The notes: generated by a model not told the origin, from the sequence alone. DNA of 64,000 nucleotides from Flavobacteriaceae bacterium PS02338 (GCA_029959615.1 JASCOD010000001.1:558001-622000), one strand, 5' to 3'; shown: positions 6,559 to 17,092, numbered from the stretch's first letter. Translations and numbers: made by a program.

Positions 6559-9500
6559 ATGAATTTAAAAATTCACTACAAACAACTGCTATTGCTCAAA
6601 AAACACAGCTTGGCACTAATTGAACCTATCCGCAAGTTATCATTAGCCATGAGATTAACCACACTGCTAATATTTATTGCATCTGTACAGATTTCCGCTA
6701 AATCTTATTCTCAAAAAATTTCATTAAACGTAAAAAATGCAACGTTAAATATTGTATTAAAGGAAATTAGAGAGCAAAGCGGATATCAGTTGGTGTATAA
6801 CACTGATTATATTTCTGATACGAAGCCAGTAACTGCCAACTTCTCCAATGTGAGCATTGAAGAATCCTTAAAATACGTGTTACATAACCAACCTTTACGT
6901 TATACTATTCGCGAGAGAACGATTGTTATTAGTCCTATATCTACCGAAATAAATAAACAACAAAGGGTAACTATAACAGGAAGAATTTTAGACGAGACAG
7001 ACCAGCCAATCCCAGGCGTATCAATTACAGAGAAAGGCACAAAAAACACTGTAATGGCTAATGCAAATGGTGAGTTTAGAATTACAGTCGAAAAATTTGG
7101 TGTTCCTCTTGTAATTAGAAGTATCGGTTTTTCTTCTCAAGAAATCCCTGCTAGCTCTACTCCTATGCGAATTAAACTAAAAGGAGATGTACAGAACCTA
7201 AACGATGTAATTATTACAGGTTACCAGCAGATTAAAAAAGAATCGTTAACAGGTTCTGTATCTAGAATAAAAGCAGAAGATATTAACGTAGCCAGTATGG
7301 GAACACTTGATAAAATGCTTCAAGGACAAGTTGCCGGTGTTGCCGTTGAAACTTCTTCTTCTGTATTTGGTACAGCACCTAAAATTCGTGTTAGAGGTAA
7401 TGCCTCTATCTCCGGTGTACAAGAACCCCTTTGGGTACTTGATGGGGTTCCTTTAGAAGCACCCTTAAACATCGCGCCTACGGAGCTTTATTCTGGCGGT
7501 GCTAGAAATTTATTGGCAAGTGCACTTTCTGGTGTTAACCCAGAAGATATTGAAGATATTACAGTATTGAAAGATGCAACGGCAACGGCAATGTATGGAA
7601 CAAGAGCCGTAAATGGCGTAATTGTTATTACCACAAAAAGAGCCAAAAAGAACTCGCCATTAGTTTTTAACTACTCAGCTAATGCTACGGTGACTTTAAA
7701 ACCAAGCATCAACAGTTTCGATGTGCTAAATTCGAAAGACCAAACAGAATTGAATGAGGAAATCTTCGAAACCTATCAAAATGAATTGATGTCTTTTACC
7801 GCCTCTACTACCGGTGCTTATTCTAACCTCCAATACTTGAGAAATGTAAAAGGCCTAAGCGATGAGGAATACAGAGCAAAAATTAGGGATATGAAGATGA
7901 TAAATACAGACTGGTTTGATCATCTGTATAAAACATCGCTAATGCAACAACATTCTCTAAGTGCAACTTTTGGCTCTAGTAAGTTTTATGGAAGGGGTTC
8001 CGTTAGTTTTTATAATGATTTAGGAAAAGCAGTTGGAGAAAAAGTATTAAGACACACTTTAAGTTTTACAGCAGGCTATCAGGTCAGTAAACGATTTACA
8101 ACCGAAGTTCTATTAAAATATGCTAACAGAACACAAAACAATGCCGGAGTAGGTGTAAATCCATTTCTTTATGCTAGAGAAGCAGCTCGTAACATGCAAC
8201 CGTACGGAGACCAAGGCGGCTATCAATATTACAAGAGAGGCTTTGCAGATTTCAACATACTAGAAGAAATTAAAAACAACCACATTAGGCTCGAGAACGA
8301 CGACTATTTGGTTCAATTAGATTTAAAATACAAAGCGAGTGACAGATTAAAATTTAATGCTCTATTTAATACCCGACAAGCAAAAGGTTATGTTAATGAA
8401 ATATTTTCTGAGAACTCTAATTATGTAAATCAGTTTAGAGTTACTGGACCTGCCACAAATCCTTATGGTGGATATTTATTAGCTAGCGGGAACAGCAACC
8501 CTCGCTTATATAAAGATCCTAACGCACCATCATCTCACCCTGCAGTAACTGTAATCCCTGTCGGAGGTATTTTAGATAGAGAAACTACCAACTCTAGATT
8601 TTATACAGGAAGAGTACAAGGAGAATGGAATGTATTAGTAGATAATAGTGGGCATTCTTTGACCATAATGGCAGGTGCTGAAGCATACTCAAATGGTCAA
8701 AAAAGTTATTTCAATCGTGGTTATGGATATTCAACAACTACGGGACAATTTAACCCTGACCCTTTAGCTATTAGACGCTTACAAGAAGGAGTTAACCTAC
8801 CTGAAGACGAAAGAAGAAATTATCTTGGTATTAATCTACTACAAGGTAAAACATCCTATTCATTGCCTTACAAGAGAAATACCATCTCTTACTATACCAA
8901 TGCATCATACAATTACAAAGAAAAATATGTTCTAGAGGGCTCGTTTAGAAATGATGCTGCAAATATAACACTAACCAGGTTTACTCCAACTTGGGCAGTT
9001 GGAGCGTCATGGAATATTGGCAAGGAAGATTTCTTAAAGGATTTAAATACCATTTCAGATGTTAAGCTTAGAGCTTCTTACGGTTTAAGAGGTAACGACG
9101 GTGCCAGAGGTCCAAATTTAGCTGCATTTAATGAAATATTTGTAAGGGTTTATCCAATTCTAAATCAACCGGGGATTTCAATTACTGAACCAGAAAACCA
9201 ATCATTAGAGTTCGAGAAAGAGCATATTTTAAACTTAGGCTTAGACTTCACACTATTTAATAAATTAGATATCAGCTTCAATGCTTACAAACGAGATAAT
9301 TTTGGATTAATCGCGGTAAGAGAGGTTGCATTATCATTAGGTTACGCTGCAAAATCATTCAATTGGGCAGATATGACCAATAAAGGACTTGAATTAAGTA
9401 TAAATTTAAGACCTATTGATATTGCTGAAAACCTAAAATTCAACCTAAACTTAAACGGTGCTTACAATAAAAACGAAGTTACCTCAGATCTTACTGGTAG

Positions 9501-10239
9501 TAAGCCAAATATTTTCGCCGTATCAAATTCTAATGGCTTTGCCATGAAAGGTGGTCCAGTATCTGGCTTATATGCCTTTAGATTGGCTGGATTAAATGCG
9601 AGTGGTCTACCTCAATACTACGATGGCAACGGAAATATCGTACCAACATTTTCTTCAATAAACACGAACTATGGTAACCTAGAATACCAAGGAAGTAGAG
9701 AACCTGTTTATAGTGGAGGCTTTACGCCAACAATTAAATATAAAAACGTGACTTTGAGTGCTGCTTTTATATTTAATGCTGGTCACGTTGTTCGATTATC
9801 TGACTACTACAAAAATGGAACAAGAAACAGCTTATTTAGAGATGATATTAATGCTTCTGGTGATTTCGCAGATAGATGGACAGCCATTGGCGACGAAAAA
9901 TACACGATTATTCCAAAACTGATTACAGATTTAGATATTGAATATTATAGAGGTTTAGGTTTCGCAAACAACTTCTCGATGTATGCTGCATATAACAACA
10001 ATAACATGCGTACTGTTGATGCATCGTATTTACGTTTCAGGAACGTCAACCTTCAATTTAACTTCCCTGAATTTGCAAAAAAATCCAAAATGCAAAACTT
10101 TTCAGTTGGTTTAGAAGCTTCAAATATTGCAATATGGGCTTCAGACAAATTAAAAGGACAGGATCCAGAAAGTTTATTGAGTGGATTAAATACACCACCT
10201 GTTAAATCGTTCACACTTTCACTTAATGCAAGCTTTTAA
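6559..10239 (+). CDS. SusC/RagA TonB-dependent outer-membrane transporter with STN signalling domain
   Basis: 1226 residues. A long basic N-terminus precedes a hydrophobic export segment (about residues 30-48). An STN domain (about 55-115) follows, with NATLNIVLKEIREQSGYQLVY, a match to the domain that contacts FecR proteins. A carboxypeptidase-regulatory-like domain (about 130-215) is next, then the plug (VITGYQQIKKESLTGSVS, VLKDATATAMYGTRAVNGVI), then a large beta-barrel ending in a Phe-terminated strand. It imports a bound substrate using TonB energy and also signals. SusD follows after 2 bp. The substrate is not evident, and no glycan enzyme is nearby. Confidence 0.95.
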   Translation: MNLKIHYKQLLLLKKHSLALIEPIRKLSLAMRLTTLLIFIASVQISAKSYSQKISLNVKNATLNIVLKEIREQSGYQLVYNTDYISDTKPVTANFSNVSIEESLKYVLHNQPLRYTIRERTIVISPISTEINKQQRVTITGRILDETDQPIPGVSITEKGTKNTVMANANGEFRITVEKFGVPLVIRSIGFSSQEIPASSTPMRIKLKGDVQNLNDVIITGYQQIKKESLTGSVSRIKAEDINVASMGTLDKMLQGQVAGVAVETSSSVFGTAPKIRVRGNASISGVQEPLWVLDGVPLEAPLNIAPTELYSGGARNLLASALSGVNPEDIEDITVLKDATATAMYGTRAVNGVIVITTKRAKKNSPLVFNYSANATVTLKPSINSFDVLNSKDQTELNEEIFETYQNELMSFTASTTGAYSNLQYLRNVKGLSDEEYRAKIRDMKMINTDWFDHLYKTSLMQQHSLSATFGSSKFYGRGSVSFYNDLGKAVGEKVLRHTLSFTAGYQVSKRFTTEVLLKYANRTQNNAGVGVNPFLYAREAARNMQPYGDQGGYQYYKRGFADFNILEEIKNNHIRLENDDYLVQLDLKYKASDRLKFNALFNTRQAKGYVNEIFSENSNYVNQFRVTGPATNPYGGYLLASGNSNPRLYKDPNAPSSHPAVTVIPVGGILDRETTNSRFYTGRVQGEWNVLVDNSGHSLTIMAGAEAYSNGQKSYFNRGYGYSTTTGQFNPDPLAIRRLQEGVNLPEDERRNYLGINLLQGKTSYSLPYKRNTISYYTNASYNYKEKYVLEGSFRNDAANITLTRFTPTWAVGASWNIGKEDFLKDLNTISDVKLRASYGLRGNDGARGPNLAAFNEIFVRVYPILNQPGISITEPENQSLEFEKEHILNLGLDFTLFNKLDISFNAYKRDNFGLIAVREVALSLGYAAKSFNWADMTNKGLELSINLRPIDIAENLKFNLNLNGAYNKNEVTSDLTGSKPNIFAVSNSNGFAMKGGPVSGLYAFRLAGLNASGLPQYYDGNGNIVPTFSSINTNYGNLEYQGSREPVYSGGFTPTIKYKNVTLSAAFIFNAGHVVRLSDYYKNGTRNSLFRDDINASGDFADRWTAIGDEKYTIIPKLITDLDIEYYRGLGFANNFSMYAAYNNNNMRTVDASYLRFRNVNLQFNFPEFAKKSKMQNFSVGLEASNIAIWASDKLKGQDPESLLSGLNTPPVKSFTLSLNASF

Positions 10240-10241
10240 CG

Positions 10242-11738
10242 ATGAAAAAGATTATTTTAAATAAAAACCGTCAACTAGTGAAAGTATTAGCAATAGTAAT
10301 GCTTTGCGCTACTCCTTTCCTATCATGCAAAAAATTTCTAGAAGAACCTATTGACGATAGAACACAGCTAGCATCGATTGATGAAATAGAAAATGCAATA
10401 ATAGGACTAACGCCTCATTCTGATCATAATTTTACTGATTTTATGAGCGATGATTATTCCTATAAAGATATCGCAGGTCACGTAAGTAGGGATCTAGTAG
10501 AAAGATTAGCGCCTATTTTCACTTTTGATGTTACCAAAAGAAACGTGGCAAGAATTGAAATGATTGCTGCGGGCTTCAATCCTAGTACTGCGTTTTTAAG
10601 ATATTATTTTAGAATTAATAATGCTTGTCTGTTAATTGATAGAGCAAGCAAAATTGAGAAAACAGCAGCAAATGAAAAAAGAATAAACAATGTTCTTGCT
10701 CATGCCTATGCTATTAGGGCATACTGCAATTTCATGCTAACTAATCTTTTCGGCAAACAATATAATGCTAGCACCGCTGCTACAGATTTGGCTGTACCAT
10801 TTATCGGCGAATACAATGCTAATGCAGTAGTAAATAGACCAAGAGCAACGGTAGATTTTATGTACCAACAAGTAGAAAAGGACTGGTTAAAAGCATTAGA
10901 GCTAATTGATACAGATAATACGGTAACAAAAAGCAAGCTATTTTTTAGCAAGAAAGCTATATACGGTTTACTTTCTAGGTTATACTTAAACAAGAAACAA
11001 TGGGACAAATCAATTGAGTATGCAAACCTGTTACTTGCTATCGATAATAAACCTTTACCCATTAAAACTTTCAGAGCAAACAATGTTAATAAAACTGAAG
11101 ACTACAGTAGAGATTATTTCAACCCTAATAATAATGCCCACCTGTTAGTTGGCGGAAATACGTATCAACTATTTGCTTTCGTTAACACTGGTTTTTATCC
11201 TTATCCATTAATGCAATTCTATGGTGGATTGAGCGGTGGTTTTGGAGATTTCGCAGCAGACGAAATGATTATGTCTTCCATTTTATTTCAGGATAAAATA
11301 CCGCAAAAATATTTATACTTCAATGCGTCAGCACGACAAACACCAAACATCCCACTAATTACCGTTGATGAAGTATTGTTTAATCATGCAGAAGCAACAA
11401 TTGAAAAAGGCGGTGCAACTGCAATTGGCGATGATTCTAAGGCTAAGCTTACCAGTATTATAGACAATCTGAACTTTACCGCTGCCGCAGCTACTAGATT
11501 AAAGAACGAACTTAATGCCATTACTACCAAAAGCGCAGCTATTACTTACTTATTAAATTTAAAAAGGTATAGATTTTTTGCAGAGGGAAATCGTTGGTTC
11601 GACATTAAAAGACATAACCTATCGGTAACCCACAATTTTAATGGTGTTGATTATAAAATAAATGGCACCAATCCGGAAGAATACGTAATCAAATTACCTT
11701 CGGAAGAAATTCAATTTAACCCAGAATCTAATAACTAA
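10242..11738 (+). CDS. SusD/RagB family outer-membrane nutrient-binding lipoprotein
   Basis: 498 residues. The lipobox FLSC is followed by KKFLEEPIDDRTQL, the usual N-terminus of SusD proteins (lipid-modified Cys near residue 29). Helical TPR-like segments fill the middle, and the C-terminus has LNLKRYRFFAEGNRWFDIKRH, a SusD hallmark. It forms the lid of the SusC barrel and captures the ligand outside the cell. It begins 2 bp after susC and is followed after 6 bp by the metallohydrolase, clearly one operon. Confidence 0.94.
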   Translation: MKKIILNKNRQLVKVLAIVMLCATPFLSCKKFLEEPIDDRTQLASIDEIENAIIGLTPHSDHNFTDFMSDDYSYKDIAGHVSRDLVERLAPIFTFDVTKRNVARIEMIAAGFNPSTAFLRYYFRINNACLLIDRASKIEKTAANEKRINNVLAHAYAIRAYCNFMLTNLFGKQYNASTAATDLAVPFIGEYNANAVVNRPRATVDFMYQQVEKDWLKALELIDTDNTVTKSKLFFSKKAIYGLLSRLYLNKKQWDKSIEYANLLLAIDNKPLPIKTFRANNVNKTEDYSRDYFNPNNNAHLLVGGNTYQLFAFVNTGFYPYPLMQFYGGLSGGFGDFAADEMIMSSILFQDKIPQKYLYFNASARQTPNIPLITVDEVLFNHAEATIEKGGATAIGDDSKAKLTSIIDNLNFTAAAATRLKNELNAITTKSAAITYLLNLKRYRFFAEGNRWFDIKRHNLSVTHNFNGVDYKINGTNPEEYVIKLPSEEIQFNPESNN

Positions 11739-11744
11739 TTGAAC

Positions 11745-12683
11745 ATGAAAAATCTTATAAAATTACTCTTAGTCTGCTATTCATTAAGCATCATTACAGC
11801 TTGTAAAGAAGATAAACTTCATGCAGAACTTGATCCCGCACCAACGTTTGACAATACATCTATAGGTCAAAAGCAAAAAGAGATGTTTGAGAAATACGAT
11901 GTGCTATTTGATTATAAGTGGGATAGAAACGTATTTGCCAAAGATGCTGTAGCAGACCCAGCAAATGAAACCGATGTACTGCCTTACATGGAAATGATGG
12001 AAATACTTTTCTATGATGCCATGGATAAAGTAGCGGAAAAAAATTCATTTGTAAGGACTCAAACTCCATTAAAAGTTTATTTAATTGGCTCGGGAATTAA
12101 CTATGGTGGACAAGAAGCTTTTGGAGAGGGAACAACCGGCCAAGCAGGAAATATCCAACCTAACCGACTAACCCTTGGAGGTCTAACATCTTTTGGAACC
12201 GTCCTAAGAAGAAAAAATGCAGATGCTGCCTTTCTAACTGCAATTTACGACACAGCCCCATCAAGCTTCCCAAATCAAGCAGGGTTAATTGGTTTTTTGT
12301 ATCATGAATACACACACTATATAAATGTGAGAAATGATGTGCCAAGAGCATTTGCAATGGAAGCAATTGACAATTACTTAAAAGGTACAAACGCTTGGCA
12401 GAACACGTCAAACGCCACCGCTTATGCTCAAGGCTTTTTCATTCCTTATGGAATGCAAAATGAAATGGAAGATTTTGCTACATACGTACAAATTATTGTT
12501 TGGAGAACTCCAGCTGTGATTGAATCGACATTTTTAAAATCAGAAAAAGGAAGAGCAAAATATAAAATGGTGTTAGACTTTTACAAAAGACTTGGCCTGG
12601 ACTTAAATAAATTAAGAGAATATCTACAAAGTCAAGCAGTTAAAGATAAACTAATTACGCTTAAACGAAAATACGAGCAATAA
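11745..12683 (+). CDS. Substrate import-associated zinc metallohydrolase lipoprotein
   Basis: 312 residues from the ATG at 11745; a TTG two codons upstream is possible. The signal peptide ends in a lipobox, SIITAC, with Cys20 as the lipid anchor. The zinc motif is HEYTH (His187-His191), and a later NEMEDFA places Glu242 as a likely third ligand. The HExxH plus EDFA pattern is that of putative gluzincin-like lipoproteins encoded beside SusC/SusD. It is expected at the cell surface or the periplasmic face of the outer membrane. It may trim a peptide-like or modified substrate before import; that role is inference. Six bp separate it from susD. Confidence 0.88.
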   Translation: MKNLIKLLLVCYSLSIITACKEDKLHAELDPAPTFDNTSIGQKQKEMFEKYDVLFDYKWDRNVFAKDAVADPANETDVLPYMEMMEILFYDAMDKVAEKNSFVRTQTPLKVYLIGSGINYGGQEAFGEGTTGQAGNIQPNRLTLGGLTSFGTVLRRKNADAAFLTAIYDTAPSSFPNQAGLIGFLYHEYTHYINVRNDVPRAFAMEAIDNYLKGTNAWQNTSNATAYAQGFFIPYGMQNEMEDFATYVQIIVWRTPAVIESTFLKSEKGRAKYKMVLDFYKRLGLDLNKLREYLQSQAVKDKLITLKRKYEQ

Positions 12684-12715
12684 TCAAATGGTTTAACACA
12701 GTTAATTTTAAAAAA

Positions 12716-13759
12716 ATGAGAATGAAAGATATCATAAAATATGCTTTAATTTTAGGCATAAGTACTGTAGCTCTAACTTCGTGCGAAAAAGCAATAGATA
12801 ATTCTTTTCCAGAAGGCACACCAAGAAGGGCTTTCTATAATGAACAAATTAAGTCTTATTTAACAAACGACTCTGTTTGGGTTACACAAAAACTGGATAA
12901 AAATGCTTCATTAGTTCTTAGAGTTGGCTTTGACTTTAAAAAAGATGATAAAGTTTCGTTATATAGAATTCCTTACACCACCCTAACGTTAATTGAGCAA
13001 CTAGAGATGGCCAAAGGAACCTTCACTTCTGCTGCAGATATACGCGAGCTAAATAGCCTAATAACCGCAATTACCGGTTTAGCTGATGCCACTGCCAGAG
13101 ATCTTATTCTTAATAATCCAGCAAATATTAGTTTTCTAACTAGATTTCAAAAATTTTTCCCAGTAACTATGGTTGGACCAGCGGGGAAAATCACTGTTAC
13201 CGAAGGTAGTAACACATTTAATGTGATCGGGGAATTTGATTCTTCACTAACATTTTTTAATTCAAGTTTTTTATCTGATTTAAAGGTTAGCCGTACATTT
13301 GATTTTGATTTTTTAATCAACAAATACAATCACGATAGCTTAGCACTTACCGGCTACTACTCTCAAAATGCAAATAGAAATCCTATTATCAAACCAATTG
13401 CGAAAGCCTCTCTTATCCCATATTTTGATGCAATAAATATCATGAATATTATTCCTTTTGCAACGTCAATCAGGGTAAATGGTCAAGTAATTACAGACGA
13501 AAGTGCTAGTACCTTAAAAGATAATTATAATGAGACTTATGACAACGCGAATAAATCTCTTGCCTTTATCGTTAAAAAAGGAAAAACATTAAATAGTTTA
13601 TATCAAAATAATAATGCTCTAGCCGTAATTGAAGTACCATTTAAAGTTGGTAGTACCAAACCTGCTGTAGGTGCAGTACTGGCTAAATTTAAAGCATATA
13701 ATCTTAATACAAAAGGCGGTATCAATGGCGGCCTTGATGTTGAAATTATTGTAAAATAA
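12716..13759 (+). CDS. Lipoprotein of the SusC/D-metallohydrolase operon, unknown function
   Basis: 347 residues. The signal peptide and lipobox are ALTSC (Cys near residue 23), so it is probably an outer-membrane lipoprotein. An alternative ATG lies two codons downstream. The body has alternating short strands, with no catalytic motif I can recognise. It is the last gene of the operon (32 bp after the metallohydrolase) and is followed by a strong hairpin. Position suggests a surface accessory binding protein for the same substrate. I do not recognise the family with confidence. Confidence 0.82.
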   Translation: MRMKDIIKYALILGISTVALTSCEKAIDNSFPEGTPRRAFYNEQIKSYLTNDSVWVTQKLDKNASLVLRVGFDFKKDDKVSLYRIPYTTLTLIEQLEMAKGTFTSAADIRELNSLITAITGLADATARDLILNNPANISFLTRFQKFFPVTMVGPAGKITVTEGSNTFNVIGEFDSSLTFFNSSFLSDLKVSRTFDFDFLINKYNHDSLALTGYYSQNANRNPIIKPIAKASLIPYFDAINIMNIIPFATSIRVNGQVITDESASTLKDNYNETYDNANKSLAFIVKKGKTLNSLYQNNNALAVIEVPFKVGSTKPAVGAVLAKFKAYNLNTKGGINGGLDVEIIVK

Positions 13760-13782
13760 AAGCTTAGGTTAGTTAATTAAGT

Positions 13783-13817
13783 AAGAAATGCCAGCCCCCA
13801 TATGGTCTGGCTTTCTT
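13783..13817. terminator. Bidirectional terminator between uptake operon and glnS
   Basis: AAGAAA-T-GCCAG (13783-13794) pairs with CTGGC-TTTCTT (13807-13817) around a CCATATGG-containing loop, with one bulged T. It lies exactly between two convergent genes and is followed by T-rich sequence on the plus strand. Confidence 0.6.
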
Positions 13818-13827
13818 GTTTCTTTAA

Positions 13828-15477
13828 TTATCCTTTCCAGCCGTCTTTTAATGAAACCACCCGGTTGAACACCAAATGATCTGCTGTTGAATCTTTATCT
13901 AAACAGAAATAGCCTTTGCGGATAAACTGATAACCTGTTCCTAAAGTTGCGTCAGCTAAAGCCGGTTCTATGTAAACTTTGCTTAACACCTCTTTACTAT
14001 TTGGATTTAAGTAATCTTTAAAATCGCCTTCTTCCGCATCTGGAGAAACTACACTAAACAGGCGATCATACAATCTTACTTGCGCAGTCTTCGCATGTTT
14101 AGTACTTACCCAATGAATGGTTCCTTTTACAGAAAGACCACTTGTGTCGCTACCACTTTTCGATTCGGGAAAATAAGTACAGTGTATTTCGGTTACATTT
14201 CCTTCTGCATCTTTCACGAAGTCATCACACTTTACAATGTAAGCAAACTTTAAGCGGACCATTGCTCCCGGTGCCAAACGGAACCATTTTTTAGCAGGCT
14301 CCTCCATAAAGTCTTCACGTTCTATCCAAAGCTCTTTACTGAATGGAATTTCTCTTGTACCTCCTTTATCTTCCGCTTCCGGATTATTCTCTCCAATTAA
14401 GATTTCACCATCACCCTCGTAATTTGTAATTACCAATTTGATTGGATCTAGTACCGCCATCGCCCTGGTTGCTTTCTTGTTTAAATCCTCACGAATACAA
14501 AACTCCAACAAGCTCAGCTCAATTAGGTTCTCTCTTTTGGCAATACCAATACGTTCACAGAACTCTCTGACACTTTCCGGTGTATAACCTCTTCTTCTTA
14601 AACCACTAATTGTCGGCATGCGTGGGTCATCCCAACCGGAAACCAAACCTTCGTTAACTAATTGCAACAATTTACGTTTACTCATTACCGTATAGGTAAG
14701 ATTTAAACGTGCAAATTCATATTGCTTAGATGGGAAAATACCCAACTGGGCGATGAACCAATCGTATAATTCTCTGTGCGAAACATATTCTAAAGTACAG
14801 ATAGAGTGAGTGATATTTTCGATGCTATCACTTTGTCCGTGAGCAAAATCGTACATCGGGTAAATGCACCAAGCATCTCCTGTGCGATGATGATGCGCAT
14901 GCTTAATACGATAAATGATAGGATCACGCATCAACATATTCGTGCTAGCCATATCAATTTTTGCTCTCAAAATACAAGCTCCATCTTCGAAATCACCAGC
15001 TTTCATTTTAGCAAAAAGATCTAAATTTTCTTCTATGCTTCTATCCCTATATTGGTTTGGCGTACCAGGTTCAGTAGGTGTTCCTTTTTGAGCAGCAATT
15101 TCTTCCGCTGTGCTCTCGTCTACATAAGCAAGTCCTTTTTCAATTAACTGCACAGCATAGCCATGCAATTGATCGAAATAATCAGAGGCATACAATTCGT
15201 TTTTCCATTGGAAACCTAACCATTGGATGTCTTCTTGCTGGCTGTTTACATACTCCGTTTTCTCAGTAACCGGATTGGTGTCGTCAAACCTCAAATTGGT
15301 ATAACCTCCGTACTGCTGCGTTAGCCCAAAATTTAAGCAAATAGCTTTAGCGTGACCAATATGTAAATAACCGTTAGGTTCTGGCGGAAAACGCGTTACC
15401 AACGTCTCGTACTTTCCACTTTTTAAATCATTCTCTATAATTTCTTCTATAAAGTTTAATGATTTTTCCTCGCTCAT
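13828..15477 (-). CDS. glnS: Glutamine--tRNA ligase
   Basis: 549 residues. The class I synthetase signatures are [12 protein letters not shown] (HIGH at residues 39-42) and VMSKRK (the KMSKS equivalent, M265-R268). GlnRS rather than GluRS is indicated by [12 protein letters not shown] followed by the long C-terminal anticodon-binding beta-barrels (residues about 340-549). It charges tRNA-Gln directly, so this organism need not rely on transamidation for Gln-tRNA. Monocistronic by context; it is divergent from the B12-binding gene. Confidence 0.97.
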   Translation of the reverse strand: MSEEKSLNFIEEIIENDLKSGKYETLVTRFPPEPNGYLHIGHAKAICLNFGLTQQYGGYTNLRFDDTNPVTEKTEYVNSQQEDIQWLGFQWKNELYASDYFDQLHGYAVQLIEKGLAYVDESTAEEIAAQKGTPTEPGTPNQYRDRSIEENLDLFAKMKAGDFEDGACILRAKIDMASTNMLMRDPIIYRIKHAHHHRTGDAWCIYPMYDFAHGQSDSIENITHSICTLEYVSHRELYDWFIAQLGIFPSKQYEFARLNLTYTVMSKRKLLQLVNEGLVSGWDDPRMPTISGLRRRGYTPESVREFCERIGIAKRENLIELSLLEFCIREDLNKKATRAMAVLDPIKLVITNYEGDGEILIGENNPEAEDKGGTREIPFSKELWIEREDFMEEPAKKWFRLAPGAMVRLKFAYIVKCDDFVKDAEGNVTEIHCTYFPESKSGSDTSGLSVKGTIHWVSTKHAKTAQVRLYDRLFSVVSPDAEEGDFKDYLNPNSKEVLSKVYIEPALADATLGTGYQFIRKGYFCLDKDSTADHLVFNRVVSLKDGWKG

Positions 15478-15741
15478 ATATTAATTCAAAAGTTAAAATT
15501 CAAAAACAGAAACATTAGCAAATGCAAACAAAACTAGTTCTTTAAGATGTTTTATGATGATAATGTTTGAATTTCAAAGTTAACCAAATTTAGGGGATTT
15601 TAAAGGGTAACGGATTAGGAAGCAAAGAATAAACAGCTACACAATAAAGACTTGTAGATCAACATTTTCAACCCAAAAAACCAAACATCCGACAACAAAA
15701 CAACTATTTTACTACATTTACATTTGTCAAGTATACCAGAT
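15478..15741. promoter_or_regulatory. Divergent promoter region glnS / B12-binding gene
   Basis: TACATTTG at 15719-15726 is an exact plus-strand TAnnTTTG -7 box, 15 nt before the ATG of the B12-binding gene. On the minus strand TAAATTTG (15585-15592) could serve glnS, about 110 nt upstream of its ATG. Neither has a well-placed TTG -33 box. I see no riboswitch-like structure here, and in particular no obvious cobalamin box. Confidence 0.35.
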
Positions 15742-16161
15742 ATGAACAAAACTTTAAATAGGCCCATTAGGGTTCTTGTGGCTAAAGTAGGCTTAGATGG
15801 CCATGATAGAGGTGCAAAAGTAATTGCAACTTCTCTTCGTGACGCTGGCATGGAAGTGATTTACACTGGCTTGAGACAGACACCAGAAATGGTAGTAAAT
15901 ACTGCTTTACAAGAAGATGTGGATGCCATTGGGATTTCCATTTTGTCCGGTGCACATATGACTGTTTTTCCAAAAGTTATTGAAATTATGAAGCAAAAAG
16001 AGCTTACAGATGTTTTAGTAACTGGCGGAGGGATTATTCCCGAGGGAGACATGAAAAAGTTGCAGGAAATTGGAGTTGGAGAACTTTTCCCTCCCGGAAC
16101 AGCAATGAAAGAAATTGTAACCTATATCGAAAACTGGGTGATTGCCCACCGAAACTTTTAA
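15742..16161 (+). CDS. Stand-alone cobalamin (B12)-binding domain protein, methylmalonyl-CoA mutase C-domain type
   Basis: 139 residues from the ATG at 15742; the TTG at 15724 falls on the -7 box and is rejected. The whole protein is one B12-binding Rossmann-like domain. It carries DGHDRG (Asp19-x-His21-x-x-Gly24, the base-off/His-on signature), then GISILSG and LVTGGGIIP for the nucleotide tail. It resembles the C-terminal domain of methylmalonyl-CoA mutase but has no catalytic barrel. It may partner a separate mutase subunit elsewhere or act as a B12 carrier or sensor. A crotonase follows after 5 bp, so an acyl-CoA role is plausible. Confidence 0.88.
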   Translation: MNKTLNRPIRVLVAKVGLDGHDRGAKVIATSLRDAGMEVIYTGLRQTPEMVVNTALQEDVDAIGISILSGAHMTVFPKVIEIMKQKELTDVLVTGGGIIPEGDMKKLQEIGVGELFPPGTAMKEIVTYIENWVIAHRNF

Positions 16162-16166
16162 CCGTT

Positions 16167-16949
16167 ATGACTTATCAGCAACTACTCATAGAAGTAAAAA
16201 ACAATATACTTTACATCACCATTAATCGTCCACAAAAGCTTAATGCGCTTAATAAAGAGGTACTGACAGAATTGGCTCATGCTATTGCTTCTGCTCAGAC
16301 CGACAAGCAAGTTCAAGCCATTTTACTTACTGGTTCAGGCGAAAAAGCCTTTGTTGCAGGTGCTGATATTTCCGAATTTCAAAATTATAATCTAGAAGAA
16401 GGAAAACAGCTAGCCAAAGATGGGCATAATCATGTTTTCAATGCTATAGAGAATTCTAACAAGCCTGTGATCGCCGCCATTAATGGCTTTGCTCTAGGTG
16501 GAGGCTTAGAATTAGCCATGGCTTGTCACATCCGAATTGCTAGTGATAATGCCAAACTAGGTCTTCCGGAAGTAACTTTAGGCCTGATTCCTGGCTACGG
16601 TGGAACACAGCGTTTAGCACAATTGGTAGGCAAAGGTTTGGCTTTCGAAATGATTTTCACGGCAGATATGATTTCTGCAGAAAAAGCGCATCAGATCGGC
16701 TTGGTTAATCATGTCGTTTCACAAGGTGAACTATTAGCAAAAGCCGAGGAGATACTTGAAAAAATTAAACAACGTGCACCATTAGCACTTGCTAGTGCAA
16801 TAAAAACCGTAAACGCAGGCGTCAACGCTCAAATAGATGGATATCAAACAGAAATAGATGAGTTCGGTAATTGCTTTAATACCAAAGATTTTAAGGAAGG
16901 AGTAAACGCTTTCTTGGAAAAAAGAAAAGCAAAATTTGTAGGGGAATAG
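16167..16949 (+). CDS. Enoyl-CoA hydratase/isomerase (crotonase) family protein
   Basis: 260 residues. Crotonase signatures: KAFVAGADISEF, and NGFALGGGLELAMACHIRIA for the oxyanion hole. LPEVTLGLIPGYGGTQRL carries the conserved catalytic Glu. The other catalytic Glu of mammalian hydratase aligns with an Asp or Ser-Asp (IASDNAK), a frequent bacterial variation. It probably hydrates short-chain enoyl-CoA in fatty- or amino-acid breakdown. It lies 5 bp after the B12-binding domain gene, suggesting co-expression. Exact substrate is unknown. Confidence 0.9.
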   Translation: MTYQQLLIEVKNNILYITINRPQKLNALNKEVLTELAHAIASAQTDKQVQAILLTGSGEKAFVAGADISEFQNYNLEEGKQLAKDGHNHVFNAIENSNKPVIAAINGFALGGGLELAMACHIRIASDNAKLGLPEVTLGLIPGYGGTQRLAQLVGKGLAFEMIFTADMISAEKAHQIGLVNHVVSQGELLAKAEEILEKIKQRAPLALASAIKTVNAGVNAQIDGYQTEIDEFGNCFNTKDFKEGVNAFLEKRKAKFVGE

Positions 16950-17092
16950 ATTTCCTCTCCTAGAGAAAGCTTTTAGCTATTTATTTACAGTTTTTCACAA
17001 AAAGTGTAGAAAAAATTTCCCAACAACTTTTTTTTCTATATTTTAGCTAATAAATAGGAATCTACCTCAATTTTAAAAGTTTTTTAAAGTCT

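Noticed and set aside
15478..15741. Cobalamin riboswitch upstream of the B12-binding gene
   Set aside because: No B12-box-like conserved core or long folded leader is present, and the -7 box lies only 15 nt before the ATG.
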